In this document: one piece after another, positions 15,717 through 23,469 of the stretch
Position numbering within the stretch: position 1 is the first letter of the stretch
How the letters are laid out: each line of letters opens with the position of its first letter
From: a virus
DNA length: 23,539 nucleotides
IMG/VR virus record: IMGVR_UViG_3300037189_001431
Coordinates: 1 to 23,539 of that record
Direction: 5' to 3' (one strand)
Notes under the pieces: generated by a model
The model's database searches: none
Seen by the model: only the letters and a program-made list of their open reading frames with translations
What the model was told of the DNA's origin: nothing
Translations under genes and position numbers: made by a program

Positions 15717-15724
15717 AAGGGGAG
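15717..15724 (+). promoter_or_regulatory. Ribosome binding site deciding the next start
   Basis: AAGGGGAG lies three bases before the ATG at 15728. It supports this start rather than an in-frame ATG at 15533, which would overlap the previous gene by 180 bases. Confidence 0.7.
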
Positions 15725-15727
15725 CAA

Positions 15728-16087
15728 ATGGATCACAGAGACCACACAGAATTCGTAGAGGGTTGCTTCGTTTGCAAAATCTCTACAATCTCGTTTGGTA
15801 CTGGAACCGCCCCAACTCGTCGCGCTGAAGCAGAAGTAGTAGAAGCTCGCGAACGCCGTTGGAACAGAGATATGCCCGCGTATAAGGCTCTTCGCGCCCA
15901 AGGTTTGCAACCACCACGCATTGATGGTTCAGCAGAACTTATGGAAAAAGCCGAGACAAGATTTGAAGTTGAGTCTGGCAAGATCATGCTAGGACAAGCC
16001 AAGAAAATCGAAAGCACAGTAAAGGCTTTTGAAGCAGTAACAGGCACAAGCGTTTATCAACCTAACACAACCCCAGTGAATCTGTGA
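15728..16087 (+). CDS. Small protein with HTEFVEGCFVCK motif, 119 aa
   Basis: The ATG follows AAGGGGAG. The N-terminus has two histidines (3, 6) and a CxxC pair (13, 16) that could bind a metal ion. A long basic/charged helical stretch follows (about 30-65), including RRWNRDMPAYKALRAQGLQP, then more helix. I recall proteins with 'HTEFV.GCFAC' openings and 'MPAYKRLR..G.QPP' middles near head-tail genes of actinophages, function unknown. A virion or head-completion role is inferred only from position. Confidence 0.75.
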   Translation: MDHRDHTEFVEGCFVCKISTISFGTGTAPTRRAEAEVVEARERRWNRDMPAYKALRAQGLQPPRIDGSAELMEKAETRFEVESGKIMLGQAKKIESTVKAFEAVTGTSVYQPNTTPVNL

Positions 16088-16094
16088 GAACTGA

Positions 16095-16985
16095 ATGACA
16101 ACCGTAAATGACTGGGTGACAACTACCCGCTCGACACTGATGAGTGGCTATACAGAGAACCGCAATAAACTTTCTGTTGCTTATACCAAGGGCGGATCAA
16201 CACTTACTTTCCAATACACCCCAGACGGAGTTCGTCCAGGCGCTCGCCTTTCAATCGGTACAAATACTTTTTATGTCTGGTCAATTGACGGACAGCAAGC
16301 AACTGTTTCTGGCGGAGAAGATGGTTCAACAGACCAAGATGCACCCGTAGGAAGCCTTGTACGCGTCTCTCCACGCTTTACAGACGATGAGATTGTAAAG
16401 GCATTAGCTGGCGATCTTAACGACCTCTCATCCCCTGCTAACGGCTTATTTGGCATTGGCACAGTTGACCTTACCTACAACGCAATCATCAATGGCTATG
16501 ACCTTGGTGCTACTGCGGGTGACTTGGTTTCAATCTATGAGGTTAAGTATCTAACCCCTGGACCTCAGATGGATAACCCACGCATCCATACAACTGGATA
16601 CCGTCTCAACCGCAATGCAATTAGTTCTCAGTTCCCATCAGGAATGTCATTGCAGTTGTTCGAGCCAGCGTACCCAGGATATAACGTGCGCGTTGTCTAT
16701 CGCTCTAACTTCTCAATGCCAACAACTCTTTATGCAAATGTCTCAGCAACAGGACTTCTTACAAGCGCTTATGACTTGCCTCCAATCGGAGCAACAATCC
16801 GTCTCATGGCTGGTCGCGAAATCAAGCGCAACTTCACAGAAGGTCAGGGAGATACTCGTCGTGCAAGCGAAGTCCCAGCAGGAGCAGTTGCTCAGTCACC
16901 ACGAAACTTGCAGATCCTACGCCAGCAACGCATTACAGCAGAAGCAGCAAAATTAGAAGCACTATACCCAAACTTTAAGGCGTAA
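16095..16985 (+). CDS. Putative head-tail adaptor protein, 296 aa
   Basis: The N-terminal third is a beta-rich domain (SVAYTKGGSTLTFQYTPDGV, then IGTNTFYVW and QQATVSGGEDGS). A helical segment RFTDDEIVKALAGDLNDLSS (about 94-113) follows, of the kind seen in small connector proteins. Then comes another beta-rich region, and the protein ends with a basic helix (PRNLQILRQQRITAEAAKLE). Position, directly between capsid genes and the large beta-rich tail protein, fits a ring that joins portal and tail. A minor tail protein is the alternative. It starts seven bases after the previous stop with a poor ribosome binding site. Confidence 0.6.
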   Translation: MTTVNDWVTTTRSTLMSGYTENRNKLSVAYTKGGSTLTFQYTPDGVRPGARLSIGTNTFYVWSIDGQQATVSGGEDGSTDQDAPVGSLVRVSPRFTDDEIVKALAGDLNDLSSPANGLFGIGTVDLTYNAIINGYDLGATAGDLVSIYEVKYLTPGPQMDNPRIHTTGYRLNRNAISSQFPSGMSLQLFEPAYPGYNVRVVYRSNFSMPTTLYANVSATGLLTSAYDLPPIGATIRLMAGREIKRNFTEGQGDTRRASEVPAGAVAQSPRNLQILRQQRITAEAAKLEALYPNFKA

Positions 16986-16987
16986 CT

Positions 16988-18871
16988 ATGGCTTCCATTG
17001 AGAAATACAATACGCCCTATTACAAACCATCACCTGCTTACTATGGTGGTACAAGTTATTCTAAACTCGTTCCATACCCATTCCCAGTAAGTATCGATGG
17101 ACGCGCTTATCAGATCCAGTGGGACGCAAACTCAATTGGCGTGTGGGGTGCAAAGTTCAAGCGCAACTCACTCCCATTACTTCGTGGTCAGGCGGATAGT
17201 TCTAATACTCCTGGCGAGCAGTCAATTTCCCCAGAGCAATTCTGGCGTAGATCTCAGGAAACTTGGACACTTGGCGAAGGTCAAGTCCACCTAGACCGAG
17301 CGACTTCCGATATTCGTCGTTACCACGACAGCGAAGGCATTGACCCATGGGATCCATGGCAGGTAAAACTTCTCAACAAGACAGCGCAAAAGCGAACCTC
17401 AGCCAATACAAATCTTCAATGTATTGTTGCTGGATCCTATGTTTATTTGATTGATGGAACTTCTGTTTACTATTCCACAAACTTAACTTCATGGACTGCT
17501 GTAACTGTAACTGGAAGCCCAGCAGATCCAACCTCACTTGCAACCGATGGATATAACGTATGGATTGCGCGTGGCACTAGCGGTATTTACAAAACAACCG
17601 TAGGCGCAGCAAGCATGACTTCTTACGCTACTTATAGCGGAACGCTGAACCTCATCAGCTTTACTAAATCCCGTTTGATGGCTACTGGTAATGGCAAACT
17701 TTTTAATGTAATCAATTCTGGATCTCTCGGACCATCAGATCTATTGCTCGACTTATCTTCTCGTAGTTTTACATGGGTAGATATTGTTGGTTCCCCAACA
17801 CAAATTTACGCTGGCGGATATTCTGGCGATAAGTCATTTATCTACCGCACAGCAATTAAGGCAGATGGAACAGCGCTTGATGTGCCTATCGTCGCTGGTC
17901 AACTTCCAGATGGCGAAATTATCGCATCCCTTGGTGAATACCTTGGCTATATCTTTATTGGCTCAAACCGAGGCATCCGATTCTGCACCGTAGGGACAGA
18001 TGGTTCACTTGTTATCGGGCCACTTATCCCTACCTATGACACTGTTTATGCGTTTGAAGGACAAGATCGTTTTGTTTGGTACGGTAACTCAAATTACGAT
18101 AACGATAGTGGTCTAGGTCGCATGGATTTGACCACCTTCACTTCGACCCTAGTTCCTGCTTATGCCTCAGATTTAATGTCTAAGGCTGGCAGTGGAACGG
18201 TTAGTTCGGTTGCAACTTTTAGCAACCTTCGTATCTTCACCATCAATGGCAAGGGACTTTATTCGGAACTTGCCAACACCCCAGTAGATTCAGGAACTCT
18301 TGTAACTGGAACTATCAGTTACGGAATCTCGGATCCAAAGGTTGCCATGTTCTTGGACATCAAGCATGAACCTCTTCACGGCACAATCACTGCTGGCATC
18401 ATCGCAGATCAGCATGATTCTGATCTTGACTTAGATACAGCAAATGTTATTGGCATTTCAGATACCCAAGAAAGCGTATCCCCAACAGCAGCATTTCCTT
18501 GTGGTCAACTTTCTAACGAGTCGGTTCAATTGGTTTTCAAGTTAGAACCAAGTGCTGCTGGAGTCAGTCCAATCCTCAACCGTTGGACTCTTCGTTCTTA
18601 CGTTGCGCCAAAACGCACAGCACAATGGGATGTTCCAATCCTTCTCTATCCAACAATTCAAGCTGGAGATAAGGATTGGTCATACGGAGTTCAAAAGGAA
18701 GTTGATTTCCTTGCAGGACTTCATCAAGCACAATCAATTGTTACACTTCAAGTAGCCGAAGCAACATATCAAGTGGTTATGTATGATTACCAATGGATAC
18801 CAGAGGCTATTGGTGTGGACGGACAGCCACGCGGAATTTTCTACGCACAACTTAGAGAGATAGTAGGTTAA
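16988..18871 (+). CDS. Large beta-rich tail protein, candidate nozzle or hub, 627 aa
   Basis: The N-terminal 130 residues form a distinct region ending in RRYHDSEGIDPWDPWQV (110-126). From about 145 to 440 the sequence reads as repeating four-stranded units typical of beta-propellers, for example YVYLIDGTSVYYSTNLTSWT (151-170), YNVWIARGTSGIYKTT and LGYIFIGSNRGIRFCTVGTDG. The C-terminal 180 residues are another beta domain. Propeller-like tail nozzles are known in short-tailed phages (T7 gp12, P22 gp10), so a nozzle/hub role fits the gene order. This is inference from strand patterns; a receptor-binding propeller is the alternative. Confidence 0.7.
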   Translation: MASIEKYNTPYYKPSPAYYGGTSYSKLVPYPFPVSIDGRAYQIQWDANSIGVWGAKFKRNSLPLLRGQADSSNTPGEQSISPEQFWRRSQETWTLGEGQVHLDRATSDIRRYHDSEGIDPWDPWQVKLLNKTAQKRTSANTNLQCIVAGSYVYLIDGTSVYYSTNLTSWTAVTVTGSPADPTSLATDGYNVWIARGTSGIYKTTVGAASMTSYATYSGTLNLISFTKSRLMATGNGKLFNVINSGSLGPSDLLLDLSSRSFTWVDIVGSPTQIYAGGYSGDKSFIYRTAIKADGTALDVPIVAGQLPDGEIIASLGEYLGYIFIGSNRGIRFCTVGTDGSLVIGPLIPTYDTVYAFEGQDRFVWYGNSNYDNDSGLGRMDLTTFTSTLVPAYASDLMSKAGSGTVSSVATFSNLRIFTINGKGLYSELANTPVDSGTLVTGTISYGISDPKVAMFLDIKHEPLHGTITAGIIADQHDSDLDLDTANVIGISDTQESVSPTAAFPCGQLSNESVQLVFKLEPSAAGVSPILNRWTLRSYVAPKRTAQWDVPILLYPTIQAGDKDWSYGVQKEVDFLAGLHQAQSIVTLQVAEATYQVVMYDYQWIPEAIGVDGQPRGIFYAQLREIVG

Positions 18872-18873
18872 TA

Positions 18874-19794
18874 ATGGCAAGACGCGAATATAAAGGTGCT
18901 GCTACCCCAACAACGCTTTCAGCGAACATCAACAACTCAGCGACTTCACTCACCATCACCGATTCGACCAACTGGCCGACTGGATCATTTTCACTTGTTA
19001 TCGATCCAGGACTAGCTGGCGAAGAAAAGATCCTTGCCACCTCCCGCTCTGGTACAACAGTCACACTTACTACTCGTGGTTACGACAATACTTCTGCATC
19101 TACTCACACAACTGGCGCAGTCATTTACCCAGTTCCAACAGCGGTTGACTTCGATGAGGCTAACGCTCACGTCAATGCTTCAACAGGTGTCCATGGACTT
19201 TCTGGCGCAGTGGTTGGTACAACAGATACTCAGACCCTTACAAATAAAAGTTTATCTGATAGCACAGTATCTATTGTCGATGTAGCGGATGCAACAAAGG
19301 CAATTAAGTTTGATATTGGCGGAACTACATCAGTCACAGGAACTATTACTACTGCTTTTACTACAGCAAAGACAGTAACTATTCCAGACGCAACAGATAC
19401 CTTGGTGGGTAAAGCAACAACAGACACCCTCACAAATAAGACTCTTACCTCTCCTACTATTAACACCCCAAAGACTTACATTGGATACACAGCTAAAACT
19501 GCTGCATATACTGTAGGAACTGGCGATGAAGGTTATTTATTCTCAATGAACAATGCTGCAACGCAGCAGTTCAATATCCCAACAGACGCCACCTTTAACT
19601 TTGCAATCGGTACTGTGATTAACTTTGTATGGATCACAGGAGCAGGTCAGCCAACAATCGGTGCAACAACACCTGGTACTACAACAATCAGTTCAACTGC
19701 TGGTGTAACTCCAAAACTTCGTGTGGCTAACTCAGCTGCCAGTGCAATCAAACTAGCAGCAAACTCTTGGTTGGTCGTGGGAGACATTGCCTAA
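18874..19794 (+). CDS. Tail fibre-like protein, 306 aa
   Basis: The N-terminal domain (about 10-90) is a small beta fold of a kind common at the base of phage fibres (TTLSANINNSATSLTITDST, then EEKILATSRSGTTVTLTTRGY). VDFDEANAHVNASTGVHGLSG (91-111) links to a thin fibre region with two copies of a T-[QD]-TLTNK-[ST]-L repeat (119-127 and 183-191), typical of trimeric phage fibres. The C-terminal part is beta-rich (FNFAIGTVINFVWITGAGQP) and resembles fibre tips that handle host surface sugars, though no binding site can be read. It begins two bases after the stop of the propeller-like gene and its own stop overlaps the next ATG. Confidence 0.82.
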   Translation: MARREYKGAATPTTLSANINNSATSLTITDSTNWPTGSFSLVIDPGLAGEEKILATSRSGTTVTLTTRGYDNTSASTHTTGAVIYPVPTAVDFDEANAHVNASTGVHGLSGAVVGTTDTQTLTNKSLSDSTVSIVDVADATKAIKFDIGGTTSVTGTITTAFTTAKTVTIPDATDTLVGKATTDTLTNKTLTSPTINTPKTYIGYTAKTAAYTVGTGDEGYLFSMNNAATQQFNIPTDATFNFAIGTVINFVWITGAGQPTIGATTPGTTTISSTAGVTPKLRVANSAASAIKLAANSWLVVGDIA

Positions 19795-20342
19795 TGAATC
19801 CAATCTTAGGTATCATTGCTTCGTCTATATCGGGTAGTTTGAATGCTTCATCTTATGAGTCTATTCAGACTGTGACCCTTGGTTCTGCTCAATCGACTAT
19901 TTCATTTTCGTCAATTCCCAGCACCTATAAGCATTTGCAAATTCGTGGAATTATGAAGACAAGCGCAACCAGCGGTGGTTCAACAAGCATAACATTCAAT
20001 TCTGATACCGCTGGCAATTACTCAATGCACGGACTTTCTGGAAACGGAGCTTCTGCATCTGCTTACGGCTTTACTGGTGAAACGAAGATTTATGTGGGTT
20101 ATGGAACACAAGACACAACTCAATTCAGTGCGCTAATCATCGACATTTTAGAATATGCGAATACGAATACCTACAAGACCGTAAGAGCTTTGTCTGGCTT
20201 GGATACTAATGGCGGTGGAATTGTCGAACTACTTTCAGGCAACTGGCGTTCAACTAGCGCGGTCACTTCCATCACTTTGACCCCGCAGTCTGCCAATTTT
20301 ACTCAATACTCATCATTCGCTCTCTACGGCGTGAAGGGATAG
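19794..20342 (+). CDS. Appendage protein, copy 1 of 3, 182 aa
   Basis: I start it at the ATG in TAATG overlapping the fibre stop; an upstream GTG would add nine residues inside the fibre gene. It shares a framework with the next two genes: FSSIPSTYKHL (38-48), a TYKTV segment, a WRSTSAVTSITL segment and a terminal F-x-LYGVKG. The fold is probably a beta-sandwich (Ser/Thr/Gly-rich, alternating hydrophobics). The tandem position after the fibre gene suggests tail-tip or receptor-binding subunits. The first 20 residues are hydrophobic (ILGIIASSISG) and unlike those of the other copies. Confidence 0.78.
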   Translation: MNPILGIIASSISGSLNASSYESIQTVTLGSAQSTISFSSIPSTYKHLQIRGIMKTSATSGGSTSITFNSDTAGNYSMHGLSGNGASASAYGFTGETKIYVGYGTQDTTQFSALIIDILEYANTNTYKTVRALSGLDTNGGGIVELLSGNWRSTSAVTSITLTPQSANFTQYSSFALYGVKG

Positions 20343-20345
20343 ACG

Positions 20346-20825
20346 ATGGCTTCTACTTATACCCCGATTGGGACTGGAACATCTAGCGGTTCTACAACAG
20401 AGTTCAACTTTACTTCAATTAGCGGTTATACAGATATAGTTGCTATTTTCAATGGTGCTACAAATGCAAGCGATAGCATTTACTGTCAGGTAAATGGCTC
20501 AGGTGGTACTAACTATTCATCTACTCGCATTTATGGAAACGGCTCTGCGGCTTATTCAGATAGAAGCACAAACAGCGATTCTTGGAATTTCAATATTGGT
20601 GCTACAGATAATCGCCAAGAAATTAGATTGAACTTTCAAAACGTAAATAACACTACAACCTACAAATCAGTACTATCTCGTTCCGATAATCCTTCCGCTT
20701 CTTATGTTGGAAGCCACGTCGGGTTATGGCGTAGTACTGCTGCAATTACTTCAATTAGACTTTATACTCTCAACTCTTTTACAACTGGCTCTACCTTCAC
20801 CCTATACGGAATCGCGGCGGCGTAA
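20346..20825 (+). CDS. Appendage protein, copy 2 of 3, 159 aa
   Basis: It follows copy 1 after a three-base gap and ends in TAATG with copy 3. The shared framework is FTSISGYTDI (22-31), TTYKSV, WRSTAAITSIRL and a terminal F-T-LYG. Between these blocks the sequence differs strongly from its neighbours, with many Asn and Ser residues. It is shorter than the other two. It is probably the same beta-sandwich fold; ligand unknown. Confidence 0.78.
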   Translation: MASTYTPIGTGTSSGSTTEFNFTSISGYTDIVAIFNGATNASDSIYCQVNGSGGTNYSSTRIYGNGSAAYSDRSTNSDSWNFNIGATDNRQEIRLNFQNVNNTTTYKSVLSRSDNPSASYVGSHVGLWRSTAAITSIRLYTLNSFTTGSTFTLYGIAAA

Positions 20826-21346
20826 TGGCAAACACAATGACATTGATTTTATCCGTTACAGTGGGAGTGGGTGGGTCTGCAACTATGTCTTTTACTTCCA
20901 TCCCATCAACATATACAGATTTGCAACTTGTTGTTTCTGCGCGTTCATCTACGGGAATTTATCAAACAGACTGTAATGTACAGGTAGGTAATGGTTCAGT
21001 AGATACTGGAAGCAACTATAAAACTATAGAAGTGTATGGAGACGGAACTAGCGCTGCTTCAAATAGTTTTACCACAACAAATGTACACCCGCCTATTGCT
21101 GGTGCTGGTGCTACATCAAGCACTTTTGGAAATTTTCAGTTGTATTTCCCAAATTATGCAGGCTCAACTGCCAAATCTATAAGTTGCGATGTGGTAACAG
21201 AAAACAATGCCACAAATGCTGCGGCTCGTTTAGCCGCTTATTTATGGACTGGTACTAGCGCAATCAACATTATTACTTTAACCGCAGCAAGCGGTAATTT
21301 TGTTCAATACTCAACCGCCTACCTATATGGAGTAAAAAATGCCTAA
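20825..21346 (+). CDS. Appendage protein, copy 3 of 3, 173 aa
   Basis: Coupled to copy 2 by TAATG. The framework is recognisable again: FTSIPSTYTDLQ (23-34), AKSIS, WTGTSAINIITL and a terminal YSTAYLYGVKN. The FTSIPSTY block is closest to copy 1. The central region has its own insert (about 70-110, Gly/Ala/Thr/Pro-rich). The eight-base overlap with the following small helical gene suggests coordinated translation. Confidence 0.78.
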   Translation: MANTMTLILSVTVGVGGSATMSFTSIPSTYTDLQLVVSARSSTGIYQTDCNVQVGNGSVDTGSNYKTIEVYGDGTSAASNSFTTTNVHPPIAGAGATSSTFGNFQLYFPNYAGSTAKSISCDVVTENNATNAAARLAAYLWTGTSAINIITLTAASGNFVQYSTAYLYGVKNA

Positions 21347-21572
21347 CCCAACACGAATCGAAGTCAACTGCACCACAGGTGAAGTTCTTGAAATTGAACT
21401 CACCGATGCAGAAGTAGCACAGATGGAAGCAGACCGCGTAGCTGCAGAAACACGCAAGGCTGAGGAAGATGCAGCAGCACAGGCTCTTACTGATCTAAAA
21501 ATGTCAGCTCGCGCTAAACTTGTAGCAGGAACACCACTTACAGAAGAAGAAGCAGCAACACTCGTCATCTAA
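21339..21572 (+). CDS. Small helical protein downstream of appendages, 77 aa
   Basis: It overlaps the preceding stop by eight bases. The N-terminal beta hairpin (TRIEVNCTTGEVLEIEL, 5-21) is followed by a long acidic Ala/Glu helix (22-62), probably coiled coil, and a short C-terminal helix (TPLTEEEAATLVI). The arrangement (beta hairpin plus long helix, directly after fibre genes) resembles small tail-fibre chaperone or assembly proteins, but I cannot name the family. Confidence 0.7.
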   Translation: MPNPTRIEVNCTTGEVLEIELTDAEVAQMEADRVAAETRKAEEDAAAQALTDLKMSARAKLVAGTPLTEEEAATLVI

Positions 21573-21581
21573 GGAGCAGTA

Positions 21582-21827
21582 ATGCGTACAGCACAATACT
21601 CAGTAAGCACCACAGCAGTAAAGATAGTTGACCAAACTGGATCACCCCGCAAGGTTTCCATCCACAGCGAAACAGTGGCAACCTATCTTGGAGACCGTAA
21701 TGTGACATCATCAACAGGTTACAAGTTGGATGCCAACGATAAGATTACTCTTGATGTTAATGGTGGCTCTGAACTTTGGGTTATTACGGCATCAGGTACA
21801 GCAGCAATATCAGTATTTGAAAACTAA
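21582..21827 (+). CDS. Small beta-rich virion-like protein, 81 aa
   Basis: A good ribosome binding site, AAGGAG (21571-21576), lies six bases upstream, overlapping the end of the previous gene. The sequence is almost entirely predicted strands (YSVSTTAVKIVD, RKVSIHSETVATYL, ITLDVNGGSELWVITASG) without cysteine or charge clusters. Such small all-beta proteins occur as decoration or tail components; no specific family recognised. Confidence 0.72.
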   Translation: MRTAQYSVSTTAVKIVDQTGSPRKVSIHSETVATYLGDRNVTSSTGYKLDANDKITLDVNGGSELWVITASGTAAISVFEN

Positions 21828-21851
21828 TTTACAACCGTAAAGGCGCTAATA

Positions 21852-22088
21852 ATGATTCTCACCCAAGCAAGTCTGACAATAGGCATACTTGTAGGGATAA
21901 TGAACCTTTTTGTCATGTTCTTGGGTGGGATCAAGATATATGTGCATATCGTCAAGAAACTGGATCGTATCGAATACGCCCTTTTCAATGATGGCAACGG
22001 AGCGGTTCAGAAAATCAACGACCTTTACAAGAATCAAGCCCTTATCAAAACGGACATTGAAGTAGTAAAGGCGAGGATTGAAAATTGA
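21852..22088 (+). CDS. Membrane protein with one helix and coiled coil, lysis-associated, 78 aa
   Basis: One hydrophobic segment (about 8-34, TIGILVGIMNLFVMFLGGIKIY) is followed by a charged helix (LDRIEYALFNDGNGAVQKIN onward) that should lie in the cytoplasm or periplasm as coiled coil. The stop shares TTGA with the endolysin start directly downstream. Holins, antiholins and spanin-like partners have such layouts; the adjacent endolysin and second membrane protein make a lysis role likely, but which one is unclear. Confidence 0.65.
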   Translation: MILTQASLTIGILVGIMNLFVMFLGGIKIYVHIVKKLDRIEYALFNDGNGAVQKINDLYKNQALIKTDIEVVKARIEN

Positions 22089-22537
22089 AATCGTCTAATG
22101 GCTGGGAAGCCTCAGCCGATCAAGCAAAGATTGATATTGGAGTATTTACTGTTATAGGCGGAATTCGCCCAATCAGACTTCGTTGCGCTAAAGCTGTGGC
22201 TCCATTGCTTATTGCGGCTTGTAAAGAATGGCACAAGCGGGTAGAGAAATTAGAACCTGGAGAAGTTCAGGGATACGCCTATCGCGATGTACGGGGTGGA
22301 GCTGGAACTCTTTCCAATCATGCTTCTGGAACTGCCGTAGATATATGGCCATCCCGCCACCCTCAAGGCTCTGCCAATGGTAATCTTACGCCAGAACAAC
22401 AATCAGCAATTCTTGACATTTGCTCTAAATATGGACTTCGTTCAGGCGGAACATACAAAAGCGCAAAGCCAGATTGGATGCACATTGAAATCAATGTAAC
22501 CCCAGACGAAGCAAAATTGCTAATAGCCAAACTCTAA
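22085..22537 (+). CDS. Endolysin, M15-type zinc D-Ala-D-Ala/L-Ala-D-Glu peptidase, 150 aa
   Basis: The enzyme cuts peptide stems or cross-links of peptidoglycan to release progeny. The M15 signature is complete: SNHASGTAVDI (78-87) supplies zinc ligands H79 and D86, and DWMHIEI (130-136) supplies ligand H133 with D130 as likely catalytic base. The whole 150 residues form one catalytic domain, with no separate wall-binding domain. The start is TTG inside TTGA, overlapping the previous stop: an in-frame TGA lies just upstream (22079-22081) and GAGG (22073-22076) is eight bases away, so no other start fits. No signal peptide is present, so export needs the holin. Confidence 0.88.
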   Translation: MKSSNGWEASADQAKIDIGVFTVIGGIRPIRLRCAKAVAPLLIAACKEWHKRVEKLEPGEVQGYAYRDVRGGAGTLSNHASGTAVDIWPSRHPQGSANGNLTPEQQSAILDICSKYGLRSGGTYKSAKPDWMHIEINVTPDEAKLLIAKL

Positions 22538-22546
22538 GGAGAAACA

Positions 22547-22738
22547 ATGCTAGACAAACTTTCGCCAGAATTTCGCCACATCATCATCGCTTCTATGGGA
22601 GCAATCCTTGGCGTTATCGCTGAATCAATCCCAAGCTTTAATCTTAATCCAGTTTTTGCAGCCGTGGCTGGATCAATAGTCACAAGCGCCACCCTTTATT
22701 ACAGCAAGTTGACCAAGCAGTACGGTAAAGGCAAGTAA
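22547..22738 (+). CDS. Holin, two membrane helices, 63 aa
   Basis: A perfect AAGGAG-type ribosome binding site precedes the ATG. Two hydrophobic segments (about 11-31 and 34-54) are joined by a short turn with Ser and Pro, and a basic tail (KLTKQYGKGK) follows. That is the layout of a class II holin, which forms holes that let the endolysin reach the wall. It lies directly downstream of the endolysin. With another membrane protein upstream, one may be the holin and the other its partner. Confidence 0.75.
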   Translation: MLDKLSPEFRHIIIASMGAILGVIAESIPSFNLNPVFAAVAGSIVTSATLYYSKLTKQYGKGK

Positions 22739-22748
22739 GGTACAATAA

Positions 22749-22838
22749 ATGTCTAAAGTAACCATGGAATTGGTCATCACCGCTGAGGCGGAAGTGACTC
22801 ACGCTGATGGAACAAAAGATACTAAGGAGTCAGAATGA
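22749..22838 (+). CDS. Very small hypothetical protein, 29 aa
   Basis: The open frame has AAGG (22737-22740) eight bases upstream and its stop overlaps the next ATG (ATGA), as in the confirmed gene pairs. The peptide has one strand (VTMELVITAEAEVTHADG) and an acidic/basic tail. It is too short for a functional call, and could instead be a leader peptide for the next gene. Confidence 0.5.
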   Translation: MSKVTMELVITAEAEVTHADGTKDTKESE

Positions 22839-23218
22839 CCGTAGGATTAGCCACAACAACACTTGCAAACAACTGGCTCAATATGCTCCGTGCGGTTGCT
22901 TTTACTGCTCCTGCTGCAACATACATTAAACTCCATACAGGAGATCCTGGTGCTGCTGGAACAGCAAACGCATCAGCAGTAACAACTCGCCAATCAGCAA
23001 CATTTTCTGCTGCTTCTGGTGGAGCAATTGCTCTTTCCAATTCACCTGCATTTACCATGACAACTACAGAGACCATCACGCACATCTCAGTATGGGATGC
23101 TTCAACTGCTGGCAATCTTCTTTGGACTGCTGCGCTAACAACTTCCAAGTCAGTTGTTAACACAGATGTATTGACTTTCACGACTCTTGGAGTTTCACTT
23201 TCACCATTAGCGGCATAA
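22835..23218 (+). CDS. Virion or tail protein with LHTGDPGAAGTANA motif, 127 aa
   Basis: AAGGAG precedes the ATG. After an N-terminal helix (ANNWLNMLRAVAF) the protein is beta-rich and Thr/Ala-rich; YIKLHTGDPGAAGTANA (30-46) is a motif I remember from many actinophage proteins annotated as minor tail or fibre proteins (unverified). ITHISVWDASTAGNLLWTA (81-99) continues the fold. It starts in an ATGA overlap. Surface or tail role inferred. Confidence 0.75.
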   Translation: MTVGLATTTLANNWLNMLRAVAFTAPAATYIKLHTGDPGAAGTANASAVTTRQSATFSAASGGAIALSNSPAFTMTTTETITHISVWDASTAGNLLWTAALTTSKSVVNTDVLTFTTLGVSLSPLAA

Positions 23219-23221
23219 TTT

Positions 23222-23461
23222 ATGGCAACTAATTATCCTAACGCTCTTGATAGCCTGACAAACCCAACGGCAACTGACACCCTTGATTCGGTCACGGTTC
23301 CTCACGCTTCTCAGCACACAGACATCAATGATGCAGTTGAAGCTATCGAAGGCGAACTTGGCACAAACCCAAAGGGTTCATTTGCCTCAGTCAAAGCTCG
23401 TCTTGTTGCTGGAGATCCAGATTCAGATCAATCACTTTTAGCTTCACAAATCTTCGGATAG
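23222..23461 (+). CDS. Small phage protein with NYPNALDSLTNPTATDTLD motif, 79 aa
   Basis: The short sequence contains two conserved-looking blocks: NYPNALDSLTNPTATDTLD (4-22) and VPHASQHTDINDAVEAIEGE (26-45), followed by LGTNPKGSFASVKARL. I have seen the same blocks in fibre or attachment proteins of actinophages, often as an N-terminal module of a longer protein; here they stand alone. It ends with a stop, eight bases before the next ATG. Confidence 0.75.
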   Translation: MATNYPNALDSLTNPTATDTLDSVTVPHASQHTDINDAVEAIEGELGTNPKGSFASVKARLVAGDPDSDQSLLASQIFG

Positions 23462-23469
23462 GAATATAA

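Noticed and set aside
15533-15727. Upstream extension of the 119-aa gene to an earlier in-frame ATG
   Set aside because: It would overlap the previous gene by 180 bases; the ATG at 15728 has a clear AAGGGGAG.
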